DNA from: Saitoella complicata NRRL Y-17804
Taxonomy: Eukaryota; Ascomycota; Saitoellomycetes; Saitoellales; Saitoellaceae
DNA: 64,000 nt
Assembly (NCBI RefSeq): GCF_001661265.1
Contig: NW_017566992.1
Location: forward strand, 1,100,892-1,164,891
Direction: 5' to 3'
Shown here: piece by piece, positions 56,201-64,000 of the stretch
How the letters are laid out: each line of letters begins with the position of its first letter
How positions within the stretch are numbered: the stretch's first letter is position 1
Translations under genes and position numbers: made by a program
The notes under the pieces: model-generated
Seen by the model: only the letters and a program-made list of their open reading frames with translations
Database searches by the model: none
What the model was told of the DNA's origin: nothing

Positions 56201-59108
56201 GAACGAGATCGTGATGAAGGACGAACAGGATGCCCAGTTAATGAACGCTGCGCCTCTGGTGCAGCCTGCTCAGGGCTTTGCCGCCAATATCAGCACTGCT
56301 TTGGCAACTGTTGGTCGTGACCTACAGAGAGAAGCTTATGTTCTTGCATCTGAGGAGATGGCCAACAAGACGGAAGCACTGTTCAAGAACCTCATTAGGG
56401 AGCAAAGACGAGGCAAGTCTCAGTCGCCGGCGACTTTCTACAGCGCTTCTCACTTCAAGCATGTCAGACCTATGTTCGAGGTTGCATGGATGCCCATGTT
56501 GGCTGCCTTGTCCTCTTGCATGCAGGAGAATGATTCTCTCGAAACTATCCAGGTCTGCATGGAGGGCTTCAAGCATGCCATCCGCATTGTTTGTCTTTTC
56601 GATCTTGAGCTTGCCCGCAATGCTTTCGTAACCACGTTGGCCAACTTCACCCACTTGAACAACCTCGGTGAGATGCGGTTCAAGAATGTGGAAGCTATGA
56701 AGGCATTGTTAGACATTGCTCTTACCGAGGGCAACAACCTCCGGGGATCATGGAAGGACGTCTTGTTCTGTGTGAGCCAGCTTGAGCGGTTCCAGTTGAT
56801 TAGTTCTGGTGTTGACGCAGTTGCTATCCCCGAGGTGAGCCGAGCACGACCTCAACAGCGAACATCAGGTGATTCCGGTCGTCCACGAGCATCAATGCAA
56901 TTGTCAAGAGCAGCGGTGACGCGACCACGATCCAACTCGACCTTGAGCTATGTAAGAGAAGTTGCTGAAGAGACCAGATCCATTGAGGTTACCATCGCCG
57001 TTGACAAGATCTTCACAAACAGTGCCCTCCTTACTGGTGAGGCGATCGTGGACTTCGTCAAGGCGTTGAGTGAAGTGTCCTGGGAGGAAATCCAGTCGTC
57101 GGGCCATACCGACAACCCTCGCATGTTCAGTTTGCAGAAGGTGGTCGAAATCTCTTACTACAACATGGGTCGTATCAGGATGCAATGGTCGAACATCTGG
57201 GCTGTCCTTGGTGAGCACTTCAACCAAGTCGGTTGCCATCGTAATACGAACGTGGCATTCTTTGCTCTTGACTCGCTGAGACAATTGTCGATGCGCTTCT
57301 TGGAGATTGAGGAGTTGCCTTTGTTCAAGTTCCAGAAGGATTTCTTGAAGCCATTTGAGTACGTTATGTCTCACACAGAGACTCTTGACGTGAAGGATAT
57401 GATTCTCAGGTGTCTTCTCCAGATGGTGCAGGCACGGTCGGAGAACATTAAGTCTGGATGGAGAACCATGTTTGGCGTGCTCAGCTTCGCGGCGAAGGAG
57501 CAGCAGGAGTCGGTCACTACTTTCACCTTCGATATCGTCAAGCGTGTTTACCGAGAAAAGTTGGGTGTCATCATCGCCCAAGGCAGCTTCCAGGACTTGG
57601 TGGTATGTTTGAGCGAAGTGGCAAAGAACCAACGGTTCCAGAAGCTTAGCTTGCAAGCGCTTGAGGCTCTTAAGGCTACCATTCCGAACATGCTCGTTTC
57701 GCCCGAATGCCCCTTGAGCAAGGACTACAAACCGTCCAAGGAGGCAGAGAGAACCAACACGGAGGATCCCATGGTCAAGTTCTGGTACCCTATTCTGTTT
57801 GCCTTCCACGACATTCTCATGACTGGAGAGGACCTTGAAGTCCGTTCAAAAGCACTGAGGTACCTTTTCGATACCTTGACGCAGTACGGCGGTGATTTCA
57901 CTCCCGAGTTCTGGGATACTGTCTGTCGTCAGCTTCTATTCCCTATCTTTATCGCACTCAAGTCAAAGTCGGAGATGGCCAAGTTTAACACTCAGGAGGA
58001 CATGAGCGTCTGGTTATCTACTACGATGATCCAGGCTCTGAGAAACCTCGTGTCACTGTTTACGCACTACTTCGGCACCCTTGAGCACATGTTGGAAGGA
58101 CTGTTGGAGTTGCTCGTATCCTGTATCTGCCAAGAGAACGATACGCTTGCTCGGATTGGGACGTCCTGTCTGCAGCAGTTGATCATCCAGAGTGTAAACA
58201 AGCTTCAGAAGGAGCACTGGGCTAAAATTGTGGGTACTTTCGTTTCGCTGTTCGATACGACTACTGCCTACCAGCTGTTCGCGCACGGAAAGGCTGCTGA
58301 GGAAGCCAATGCGATCGCGAACGAGAGCAACCCAGGTGATCTTCGTATCTCTGGTGTTGGGCAGGGTCAGGGTGAAGGCGAAGGTGATGGCGAAGTGAAC
58401 CTGGGTATCAGCAAGGCTGACGAGAAGGACCTCGAGAACTTCTCTCGACCTGCGGATGCTTCACCTACTGTCAGCGCCAATCGCAAGAAGGAGTTCAAGC
58501 AGATCATCGTCAAATGTGTTCTACAGCTCCTCTTGATCGACACCGTCGCCGAGCTCCTCGAGAATGACGACGTTTACAGCATGATTCCGTCGTCGGAGTT
58601 GTTGAACCTGATGCAAGTTCTGAGAAAGAGCTTTCAATTCGCACGCAAATTCAACAATGATAAGGAGTTGCGGATGCATTTGTGGAAGATTGGTTTCATG
58701 AAGCAGTTACCGAACTTGTTGAAGCAGGAATCGAGTAGTGCTGCGACGTACATCGCGGTGTTGTTGAGGATGTACAACGACACCAACCCAGATCGTGTCG
58801 AGTCGAAGGATAACGTCGAGGAAGCACTTTTGCCGTTATCGATCGATATCGTGCAAGGGTACTCAGCATTGGACGAAGAGACTGAACAGAGACATATTGC
58901 GGCGTGGAGACCAGTTGTTGTCGAGATTCTCACGGGATACACACAGTTCTCGGATGAGGACTTCAAGCGACACCTTTCCACGTTGTACCCGCTCGGCGTG
59001 GCGTTGTTGAACAGGGAGTTAGGACTGGAGGTCAGGTTCGCGTTGCAAGGCATGTTGAAGAGAGCCGGAATGATGTTTTTGAAAGGAAAAGGAAAGGATG
59101 TAGCGTAA
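53223..59108 (+). CDS. SEC7: Arf guanine-nucleotide exchange factor Sec7 (BIG family)
   Basis: Trans-Golgi Arf1 activator required for budding of secretory and endosomal vesicles. A single uninterrupted exon of 1961 aa from the ATG at 53223 (a TTG seven codons earlier was ignored). Order: acidic Ser/Pro/Ala-rich N-terminus (~1-200); DCB region (ILFVVQALESIAASKEGKRKGLL); HUS region with LPILEMRNSSLAQKQYLLGVL (~600-640); catalytic Sec7 domain (~806-1000). The glutamic finger is in FRLPGEAQKIDRF (Glu909), and the helix AYSVIMLNTDAHNPQIKNRMT is typical. Downstream homology HDS1-HDS4 repeats follow to the C-terminus. All hallmark residues are intact. The long opposite-strand frames are shadows. 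The length fits fungal Sec7 (yeast 2009 aa). Confidence 0.96.
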   Translation: MSDLAEQLPAEAASAEDVTHVNGNSDPALELEVQGNVKAEASNGDEEITGDISTAAEEAPPTTIGLGIVTEKSDDASADMAEFDAPATIEAQAEEDMGVMEEVNLNTDPMTSSSVEKDEPETDEQTASLNAESPTPAPEETPRPSNIVIEPPTAGEVLSTGEPLTPSIPPGTPRAPVAVPPSPSRQSTRPHTSSGHSTMSVTNGSSTSSSILFVVQALESIAASKEGKRKGLLRDATVKALDAIRDHKPSMPPIEIMFAPLEYAARSGSVNVQITALDSIAKLISYSYLPATIPRPPPADPSSIVPAQRAQAPTKPLLERAVDVVCACFSGEGTDERVSLQIVKALSAAVLNSPGGPVLHQASLLQAVRQVYNIFLLSRGPANQMVAQGTLTQMVTAVFSRVRTTPVNKSTISVPATEEAIEEGGESAAATADQSEPVTLASFENRKSFDKERPAGLDLGEDDADDDMNEDEAYVKDAFLVFRAMCKLAVKPAGSDGHDLRSHPMRSKLLALHIILTILNEHVAVFTSPHVVIRSSSTNEATHFVHAVKQYLCLCLSRNAASPVPQVFEVSCEIFYRMLRDMRQVLKKAIELFLNEIYLPILEMRNSSLAQKQYLLGVLARVCEDPRALVEVYLNYDCDQEAIDNMYERIMNVLSKITTTPVRLTPQQQQAQAQQEAGAASGSLTPSLQSTPSTPHLSTASFSTTATTVDPALPIEYQLKRQSLECLVTVLRSLVSWSQQGIAAAQATLEAAAEEAGEDAMGEAGLGEESKSRPSFQHSISGVGTPNSGGDGTGFTSPRLQDDPDQFETLKQRKTLLSEAIRKFNFKPKRGVAALKETGFIRSDEPEEIARFLLTTEGLNKAMVGEFLGEGEPENIAIMHAFVDAMDFTKTKFVDALRRFLQSFRLPGEAQKIDRFMLKFAERYMQGNPNAFANADTAYVLAYSVIMLNTDAHNPQIKNRMTKQDFIKNNRGINDNADLPPEYLGAIYDEIQVNEIVMKDEQDAQLMNAAPLVQPAQGFAANISTALATVGRDLQREAYVLASEEMANKTEALFKNLIREQRRGKSQSPATFYSASHFKHVRPMFEVAWMPMLAALSSCMQENDSLETIQVCMEGFKHAIRIVCLFDLELARNAFVTTLANFTHLNNLGEMRFKNVEAMKALLDIALTEGNNLRGSWKDVLFCVSQLERFQLISSGVDAVAIPEVSRARPQQRTSGDSGRPRASMQLSRAAVTRPRSNSTLSYVREVAEETRSIEVTIAVDKIFTNSALLTGEAIVDFVKALSEVSWEEIQSSGHTDNPRMFSLQKVVEISYYNMGRIRMQWSNIWAVLGEHFNQVGCHRNTNVAFFALDSLRQLSMRFLEIEELPLFKFQKDFLKPFEYVMSHTETLDVKDMILRCLLQMVQARSENIKSGWRTMFGVLSFAAKEQQESVTTFTFDIVKRVYREKLGVIIAQGSFQDLVVCLSEVAKNQRFQKLSLQALEALKATIPNMLVSPECPLSKDYKPSKEAERTNTEDPMVKFWYPILFAFHDILMTGEDLEVRSKALRYLFDTLTQYGGDFTPEFWDTVCRQLLFPIFIALKSKSEMAKFNTQEDMSVWLSTTMIQALRNLVSLFTHYFGTLEHMLEGLLELLVSCICQENDTLARIGTSCLQQLIIQSVNKLQKEHWAKIVGTFVSLFDTTTAYQLFAHGKAAEEANAIANESNPGDLRISGVGQGQGEGEGDGEVNLGISKADEKDLENFSRPADASPTVSANRKKEFKQIIVKCVLQLLLIDTVAELLENDDVYSMIPSSELLNLMQVLRKSFQFARKFNNDKELRMHLWKIGFMKQLPNLLKQESSSAATYIAVLLRMYNDTNPDRVESKDNVEEALLPLSIDIVQGYSALDEETEQRHIAAWRPVVVEILTGYTQFSDEDFKRHLSTLYPLGVALLNRELGLEVRFALQGMLKRAGMMFLKGKGKDVA

Positions 59109-59491
59109 AGAAAGTCAACGTTCATGAGAAGCATTAGGTAGCTATGCAGTCAGGAGGGATAGTCAGGAGGGATATGGAATACCATGGTTAGCGTTTTGGT
59201 CATCAATTTCTTTATTACGTCAAAAATACGAAAACTGCTTTTAGTTAAGCCCAACCTTCTGTGTTTAATTCTCTTTTTTGATTTGTCAATGGTCTCCAGT
59301 TGTCTTCCGGCGGCCCACCGGGCGTGGGCCGGATAGGCGGAGGTTAGATCCGGGGCCCCACAAAATATAAAGGCTCGTGGGTTGGAGGTCACGATGCTCC
59401 ATCAACAGTCGTTTCCATCGATCCAGTTGCCCCCTCACCAAGCTTACTGCTTACGTTACCAATCACAACTTTCACTACCTACACACACACG
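59109..59491. other. Intergenic SEC7 - small mitochondrial protein, with tandem 13-mer
   Basis: The 383 nt hold the SEC7 3'UTR and the next gene's promoter. AGTCAGGAGGGAT is present twice in direct tandem at 59148-59160 and 59161-59173. A CA-rich stretch (59473-59490) immediately precedes the next ATG. Confidence 0.6.
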
Positions 59492-59785
59492 ATGTTCGCC
59501 CGTTCCGCCATCCGCTCTATCCGCACCGCCACTCGTGGAATCTCCGGATCCACACAGGCTCAGCAGGCCACTGCCTCCGCGGCTCCCATGATGAACAACG
59601 CTTCTGCTTCGGCGTTCTTCCCGAGCTTGAAGGGTACGATTGAGGATAAGTCAACGTGAGTCGTCCCCGTCGGGAGGAGATGAGTTTGAGGATGGGGTGC
59701 TAATTGTGAGTGGCGCAGTTTGGAGAAGATTGTTGATATTATTCCGGAGAAGACTGAGTCTTCGGGTCAGAACAGGATGCAGTGA
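59492..59785 (+). CDS. Small presumptive mitochondrial protein 1
   Basis: Exon 1 (59492-59655) and exon 2 (59719-59785) join across a 63-nt intron (GTGAGT donor, GCTAATT branch-like sequence, GCAG acceptor) to give 76 aa. The N-terminus MFARSAIRSIRTATRGISGS is Arg/Ser/Ala-rich without acidic residues, a typical mitochondrial presequence. The mature part (about 45 aa) contains FFPSLKGTIEDKSTLEKIVDIIPEKTES, hydrophilic with no membrane segment. I do not recognise the family. Splicing is supported because the unspliced frame stops soon after the donor and the spliced frame stops cleanly. It sits 440 nt upstream of a second gene of the same design. Confidence 0.6.
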
Positions 59786-60224
59786 TTGCCTGCCCGAGAT
59801 TATGGGTTTGATTGCAGTTTGACGAGTGTACGATATTTCGATTTGATTTAAGGCTCTGGCAGCTGTAAGTTGGCATGGCAGGCGGCCGGAGATAGCGAGA
59901 CGTGAAGGAGTTTTCTTTGGGTTATTGGCGTTTTTCATCCTTGCTTTTCCATATCAACATAACTTACACATTATTACTCCTCGTTGTCGTGCTTATCTCC
60001 AATCCCCCACGACCGGGTTCATGGCGGAGTGCATGTTCAATCTTACTAATGCGCTTCGATGTCAGCGGCCCCCCCTTCCGGAATCCCCATATGGAACGTC
60101 AATCTTAGATACCCGAGGATCATTTCCTTCTTTCTTGCCAACTGTTTCGTCTATATAACGAGCATCCCCCCTCCGCCGTCCTGACTTGTCTCCATCCGCT
60201 TGACTCTAAGTTCTCACGATAACG
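59786..60224. other. Intergenic between the two small mitochondrial-protein genes
   Basis: The 439 nt hold a T-rich stretch and C-rich run (60068-60078). Short open frames only; nothing recognised. Confidence 0.55.
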
Positions 60225-60499
60225 ATGCTCCGTTCCGCTGTTCAATCAACCGCCAAGTACGCACCCCGCGCCTTTAATACCTCAGCTATCCCAGCTGACT
60301 ACATGCACTGGGATTTTGCTGCGAGGCCGAGGGAAGCTGATCCTCGGCGTCCGAAGACTTATATGGAGGAGCTTGAGGCTCAGTATGCTGCTCAGGCGAG
60401 GTATGTATCAGCTTCTCCAATTTTTGCTACCCAAGAAGCATGTTGACAAACTGATACAGCGCTGAGACTACCACTGCGGCTGCCTCTGCTGAAAAATAG
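60225..60499 (+). CDS. Small presumptive mitochondrial protein 2
   Basis: Exon 1 (60225-60400) and exon 2 (60460-60499) join across a 59-nt intron (GTATGT donor, TTGACAAACTGATACAG acceptor region) to give 71 aa. The N-terminus MLRSAVQSTAKYAPRAFNTSA is a typical mitochondrial presequence with a plausible cleavage near RAFNTSA. The remainder reads IPADYMHWDFAARPREADPRRPKTYMEELEAQY and then an Ala/Thr-rich tail. There is no membrane span and the family is not recognised. Respiratory-chain or ATP-synthase accessory subunits of this size are common, but I cannot choose one. The small size and late intron make it easy for gene finders to miss. Confidence 0.65.
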
Positions 60500-60748
60500 A
60501 GAGAGATCTAGGGTTCTGTATCACGTTAGACTGTAGGCAGAACAACATTGAATTCGAACAGCAATCCCATCATATCCCCAACTTCGCACGTTGCCCCTGA
60601 TGTGCGGTGCCTGTGCCTGCAGCGCCCGATCCCAGAGCAGCGGCGGTAAACAGAACTCCATTGGAGCATTCAGTCCCGTTCGATCTCCGTATCCGCCCAG
60701 TTCCGAGCTGCTGTAGCTCCTGAGAACCGGCAAGTGCTTCACGGAACG

Positions 60749-62554
60749 ATGAGGTTCTCTCCCTACCGCGACGAAAACGCCCCACGTTCAGCACGATCCG
60801 TCCCGTCAACCCCCTCACGGCTAGGCCAAGTACTTCCGAAGCCATTGATTGACGGGGACGATGAGTTTTATTTCAGTGATGTGTATGACAGTGAGGAGGA
60901 AGAGTTTCCGGTGAATGATGCGCCGAAGACACCGGCGGTTGCTAAGAAGAGTGCACCGGTTACGCCAGCGCCGGCGATAGCGAAGAAGACTCCAATGGTG
61001 CAGAAGAAGGTTGACGAAGCTGCTGTGACTTCTACACCTGCTGCGTCTGCCGCACCGGCTGCGGAAGGACGTTCAGATAGCGAGGATGAACACGCGATAC
61101 CCGATTTGGGCGAGCATCTGTCGCCTTACCATCCCCACAACAAAGCTTCTGTGCTCTCGGCTCTTCAGCAGAAATCTCAAGAGGTCTCCCGTACGCTCTC
61201 ACTTGTCACACAATGGTCCCATCATGCGACGAAAGCACATGCAGACACCGTCAAGAGGGAATTGGCGGATGCGACGAAAATGATGACCTCCTTGGAACTG
61301 GAAGCGAAGGAGAGCGTGGAGCAGACGCAGGGTGAGCTCGAGAGGAGAAACAAAGAGATGCTGGACCGGATCGAGTTCGCAATCGCAAATGCCAAAAGAT
61401 ACGAAGCTGAAGAGAAAGCGAGAAGGGAGCGAGAGGAGGTCGAAAGACAACGCAAAGCAAAGGAGGAAGCGGACAGAGCCACGAAAGCTCGCCTGGAAGC
61501 AGAGAAGAAGAAACAAGAGGAGGAAGCAAAGAAGAAAGAAGAAGAAAACAGAAAGTTGGCGGAGATGGCACAGAAGCAAGCTGCGGATGCGGAAGCCGCG
61601 AAGCTTGAGCGTGCACGTCAGGAGCAAGAAGCGAAGATGAAGGAGCAAGAAAAGAAGCTGAAGGCGTTCGAGCCTGCGGATGTGTCTGTGGAAGCTGACG
61701 CACATCTGGCTGTGATCGAAAGACTGAAGGTGGAGGTTCTGAAACCAGTTTCGGAAACTAAAGAGTGGAAAACGTTCTGTTTCAAAGCAAAAAGACAAAT
61801 CACGCCGAAGCTTGGGCAACTAACAAAATCCCGTAAAAAAATCCTGGCTGTCATCGGGGCGATTGAGAACGTTTTCTTCGAGGCCGAAGGTGTATCAGAG
61901 ATAGTCTACCTCTGGCTCCTCAACTTCTTCTCAAAGTCCGTGGTGAAGCAAGCAGAAACCGAGGTGGCTGTCGCGCCAGCAACAGCATACCCACTCGCCT
62001 ACGTTTGCGCACACATGCTCAGCAAACACCCCAAACTCCTCCCACTCTTCATGGCTCGCTTCGCGAAGAATTGCCCATTTGTCGTCCCAGTCTGGCGAAC
62101 AGGACGGACAGAGGGGGATATGAAGCTCAACGGCATCAAACGCTTCGAGGACGGAAAATGGGAAGATGAATCACCCTACACGGAACGCATGTGCGGAATC
62201 TTCGCAACCTACATCGCAACAACCCAAACAGAACTCTGGAACAACCAACCCAACCTACTCCCCTTCTCCGCCTCGTGGAAATGGATGGCGAGACTCCTCA
62301 ATAAGCCACCACAATCTAGTGCGTCTCCGGCGATATATTCGATGTTTATGGATATTGCGGGAGAAAAGTTTGTGAGGGTGTATGGGAAGCAGGGGGATAA
62401 GATGATTAGGCTTGCTGTTGGGGGGTGGGTGGAGGCTGGGAAGGGGATTGAGGGGCCGGCTATGCGGAGTAGTTCTGTGAGGTTGCAGATTATGGGGGAG
62501 GAGTACATCAAGACGGGGAAGTTGAAGGAGTTTGAGGGGAATTTCGATAACTGA
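60749..62554 (+). CDS. GLE1: mRNA export factor Gle1
   Basis: Nuclear-pore protein that, with inositol hexakisphosphate, activates the helicase Dbp5 to release mRNPs on the cytoplasmic face; it also acts in translation. 601 aa, single exon, from the ATG at 60749 (MRFSPYRDENAPRS). Order: disordered Ala/Pro/Thr-rich N-terminus with acidic DEFYFSDVYDSEEEEFP; a long highly charged coiled coil (~190-310, Glu/Lys/Arg/Gln-rich). The all-helical GLE1 domain follows (~330-600: FCFKAKRQITPKLGQLTKSRKKI, FLYHLL-type helices, LAYVCAHMLSKHPKLLPLFMARFAKNCPFVVP). Basic residues in the KRQITPKLGQLTKSRKK segment fit the IP6 pocket. A GTG five codons upstream was rejected. Normal family length (yeast 538). Confidence 0.95.
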   Translation: MRFSPYRDENAPRSARSVPSTPSRLGQVLPKPLIDGDDEFYFSDVYDSEEEEFPVNDAPKTPAVAKKSAPVTPAPAIAKKTPMVQKKVDEAAVTSTPAASAAPAAEGRSDSEDEHAIPDLGEHLSPYHPHNKASVLSALQQKSQEVSRTLSLVTQWSHHATKAHADTVKRELADATKMMTSLELEAKESVEQTQGELERRNKEMLDRIEFAIANAKRYEAEEKARREREEVERQRKAKEEADRATKARLEAEKKKQEEEAKKKEEENRKLAEMAQKQAADAEAAKLERARQEQEAKMKEQEKKLKAFEPADVSVEADAHLAVIERLKVEVLKPVSETKEWKTFCFKAKRQITPKLGQLTKSRKKILAVIGAIENVFFEAEGVSEIVYLWLLNFFSKSVVKQAETEVAVAPATAYPLAYVCAHMLSKHPKLLPLFMARFAKNCPFVVPVWRTGRTEGDMKLNGIKRFEDGKWEDESPYTERMCGIFATYIATTQTELWNNQPNLLPFSASWKWMARLLNKPPQSSASPAIYSMFMDIAGEKFVRVYGKQGDKMIRLAVGGWVEAGKGIEGPAMRSSSVRLQIMGEEYIKTGKLKEFEGNFDN

Positions 62555-62748
62555 GAGCCGACTTCGAAGCAGGTTCGATAGCCTTTATTTTGGGAACATC
62601 CCGTGCTGTGGAACAAGGCACATAAAATGCAACCAATATATTATTCAAATGCTTCTATGATCAGCTGTACGCCTTTGCCATGCCATGCCTAAATTCCAAA
62701 AATGCACCATCATCGCCAACTCCCCCTTCTACCACACATGCGCTTCTC

Positions 62749-64000
62749 TCAAGCCTCCTGAATATCCGCAAACTCCAGTCTCCTCTTAACATAAAACAAC
62801 AAATACGCCTGACTCTTCGTAACCTGCCCCTCCGTCGCCGCCGTTACCATATGATCATCAAACAGGAACCAGTTGTCTCCACTTCGGGCAAAGTTGCGAT
62901 AGTGACCTGTGTTGAGTTGTCCGACGTGGCAGACGACGCTGAAGAGGTCGTACATACCGCTCTCCGGGTCAAGGGGGTGTTCGGGGGAGTTGTGGGCGCG
63001 GGTGGTGTAGGGGAGCATGTCGAGTTGGATGGGGAAGCGGACGTAGGTGTCGACTTTTCCTGATGAGAGCGAGGAGTGTTCGAAACGCTGTAAGATGATA
63101 GTGTTAGCTGAATCACACATGATCAAGTACTACCATACCTTTAGTTGTACACCCAATACAGGCGGCAATTTCTTGATGCTCATCTGCTTCGTCGATTCCT
63201 GCGCTCCACACTTCTCACATCGATGTTCCGCACCCAACTTCTCATTCCCCATAAATCGCTCCAGACAATCCCTCAACGTCACACCTTCCCCGTCGATCGT
63301 CGGTACCCCGTTACTCGCGATCGATAAACTGAGATCCATCATCGGATCTCTCGCAACACTCACGTTCCCGCAGTTTCCGCAGGTGATTTGGTTGTTGAGG
63401 ACGCCGCCAAAGGTCTGGTGCACGATGCAGTGGCAGTGGCCTTTGTTTGTGTGGGTGGGTGTGTGGAGGTGGATTTGGTTGAGGAGGGTTACGAGGAATT
63501 CGTGGGCGTCGTGTTGGGCGTATCCAGCGAGTTCGGTTGAGGACTGCCACATCGTAGCCAGGAAGGACGACGGGCCGAAAGATTGTATGTCCTCCGTCGC
63601 GGATGAGAAGAACTGTGCACGTCCTTCTTGTAAGCCACCGTGATCGTTGTCATTTCAGAAGTAATTCTACAAACCTCGGAGACGATCGCATCCATCGCAC
63701 AACAAACACAATGCGTCCTCCCACACATCCGCTTTGAATGCCTCTCACTCAGGAAGTAATTCCGTATAAGCGGGTTGTGGATCAAACTCTGTAGTACGAC
63801 GCTCATGAAGCACGTAGCTCCCAGGTTCTGTATTCCGCGTAGTCCAGAAGCTGGAAGCAGACGAGATTGAGTTCATAGTAATATGGGGGTTTAGGTGGTG
63901 AGAAGATTACCTTGACATGCGGGTGGTTTTGTGTTCTCTTTGATCTTTGCAAGCTCTTCGGATGTAGGTTCCCAGTCGTTTAATTTCACGCGTTTGCTGT
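62749..64000 (-). CDS. UBP8: SAGA deubiquitinase Ubp8 (5' end outside window)
   Basis: Ubiquitin-specific protease of the SAGA deubiquitinating module, which removes ubiquitin from histone H2B. Exons in window: 63911-64000 (continues beyond the edge), 63675-63850, 63139-63612, 62749-63087; introns 63851-63910, 63613-63674, 63088-63138, all in frame. The Cys box is GIQNLGATCFMSVVLQSLIHNPL; a zinc-binding CxxC pair occurs as CGNCGNVS and CEKCGAQES; the His box is NTGHYRNFARSGDNWFLFDD. HNPLIRNYFLSERH, IVSEFFSS and ELAGYAQHDAHEFL are diagnostic of Ubp8 and USP22. The N-terminal ZnF-UBP domain should lie to the right of position 64000. The protein ends LLFYVKRRLEFADIQEA. Confidence 0.93.

Noticed and set aside
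1-64000. Transposable elements, virus-derived elements, CRISPR arrays, rRNA
   Set aside because: No transposase, reverse transcriptase or integrase frames, no long terminal or inverted repeats, and no repeat-spacer arrays were seen on either strand.

Overview
The window is nuclear DNA from an ascomycete fungus. The coding set is fungal throughout: FKS-type beta-1,3-glucan synthase, GH72 glucanosyltransferase, the alpha subunit of type I fungal fatty acid synthase, a siderophore-iron transporter and Slm1/Ldb17/Lst7 homologues. Introns are few and short (about 48-71 nt), with GTATGT/GTAAGT-like donors and GCTAAC/GCTGAC-like branch sequences. Several very long genes (FKS1, SEC7) have no intron. 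Highly expressed genes favour GGT, CGT, GCT and both TTG and CTC for Leu. I cannot place it to class: Pezizomycotina or Taphrinomycotina fit better than budding yeasts. No rRNA, tRNA, CRISPR array, transposon or virus-derived element was recognised.

Layout. 0.5-10.5 kb: aconitase and an Mtf1/TFB-like mitochondrial factor (+), folliculin homologue LST7 (-), an LRR-like protein (+), the actin regulator LDB17/SPIN90 (-) and a MEF2-type MADS-box factor (-). 10.5-13.6 kb is a large gene-free stretch. 13.6-22.8 kb: FKS1 (-) and a GAS/GEL glucanosyltransferase (+), head to head over a 1.76 kb intergenic region with a perfect MEF2/Rlm1-type site. 23.6-40 kb: FAS2 (-), MRH4-like helicase (+), cytosolic ThrRS (-), GAR1 (+), phosphatidylserine synthase (+), DPH1 (-) and a GON7-like KEOPS subunit (+). 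40-50.5 kb: VPS39/VAM6 (-), an eIF5-mimic (BZW/5MP) protein (+), a BLOC1S1 homologue (+), an SLM1-like TORC2 effector (+) and a siderophore transporter (-) whose promoter carries ATCTGATAA sites. 50.5-64 kb: a Ser/Pro-rich orphan, SEC7, two tiny intron-containing presumptive mitochondrial proteins, GLE1, and UBP8 truncated by the window edge.

Most genes are housekeeping and alternate in convergent or divergent pairs. The most distinctive associations are the divergent cell-wall pair FKS1/GAS1 with a MADS-type site plus a MADS-box gene 9 kb away, and the iron-repressor-like sites at the siderophore transporter. Multi-exon models were built by hand from splice signals, reading-frame continuity and family similarity recalled from memory. 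No database search or transcript evidence was available.
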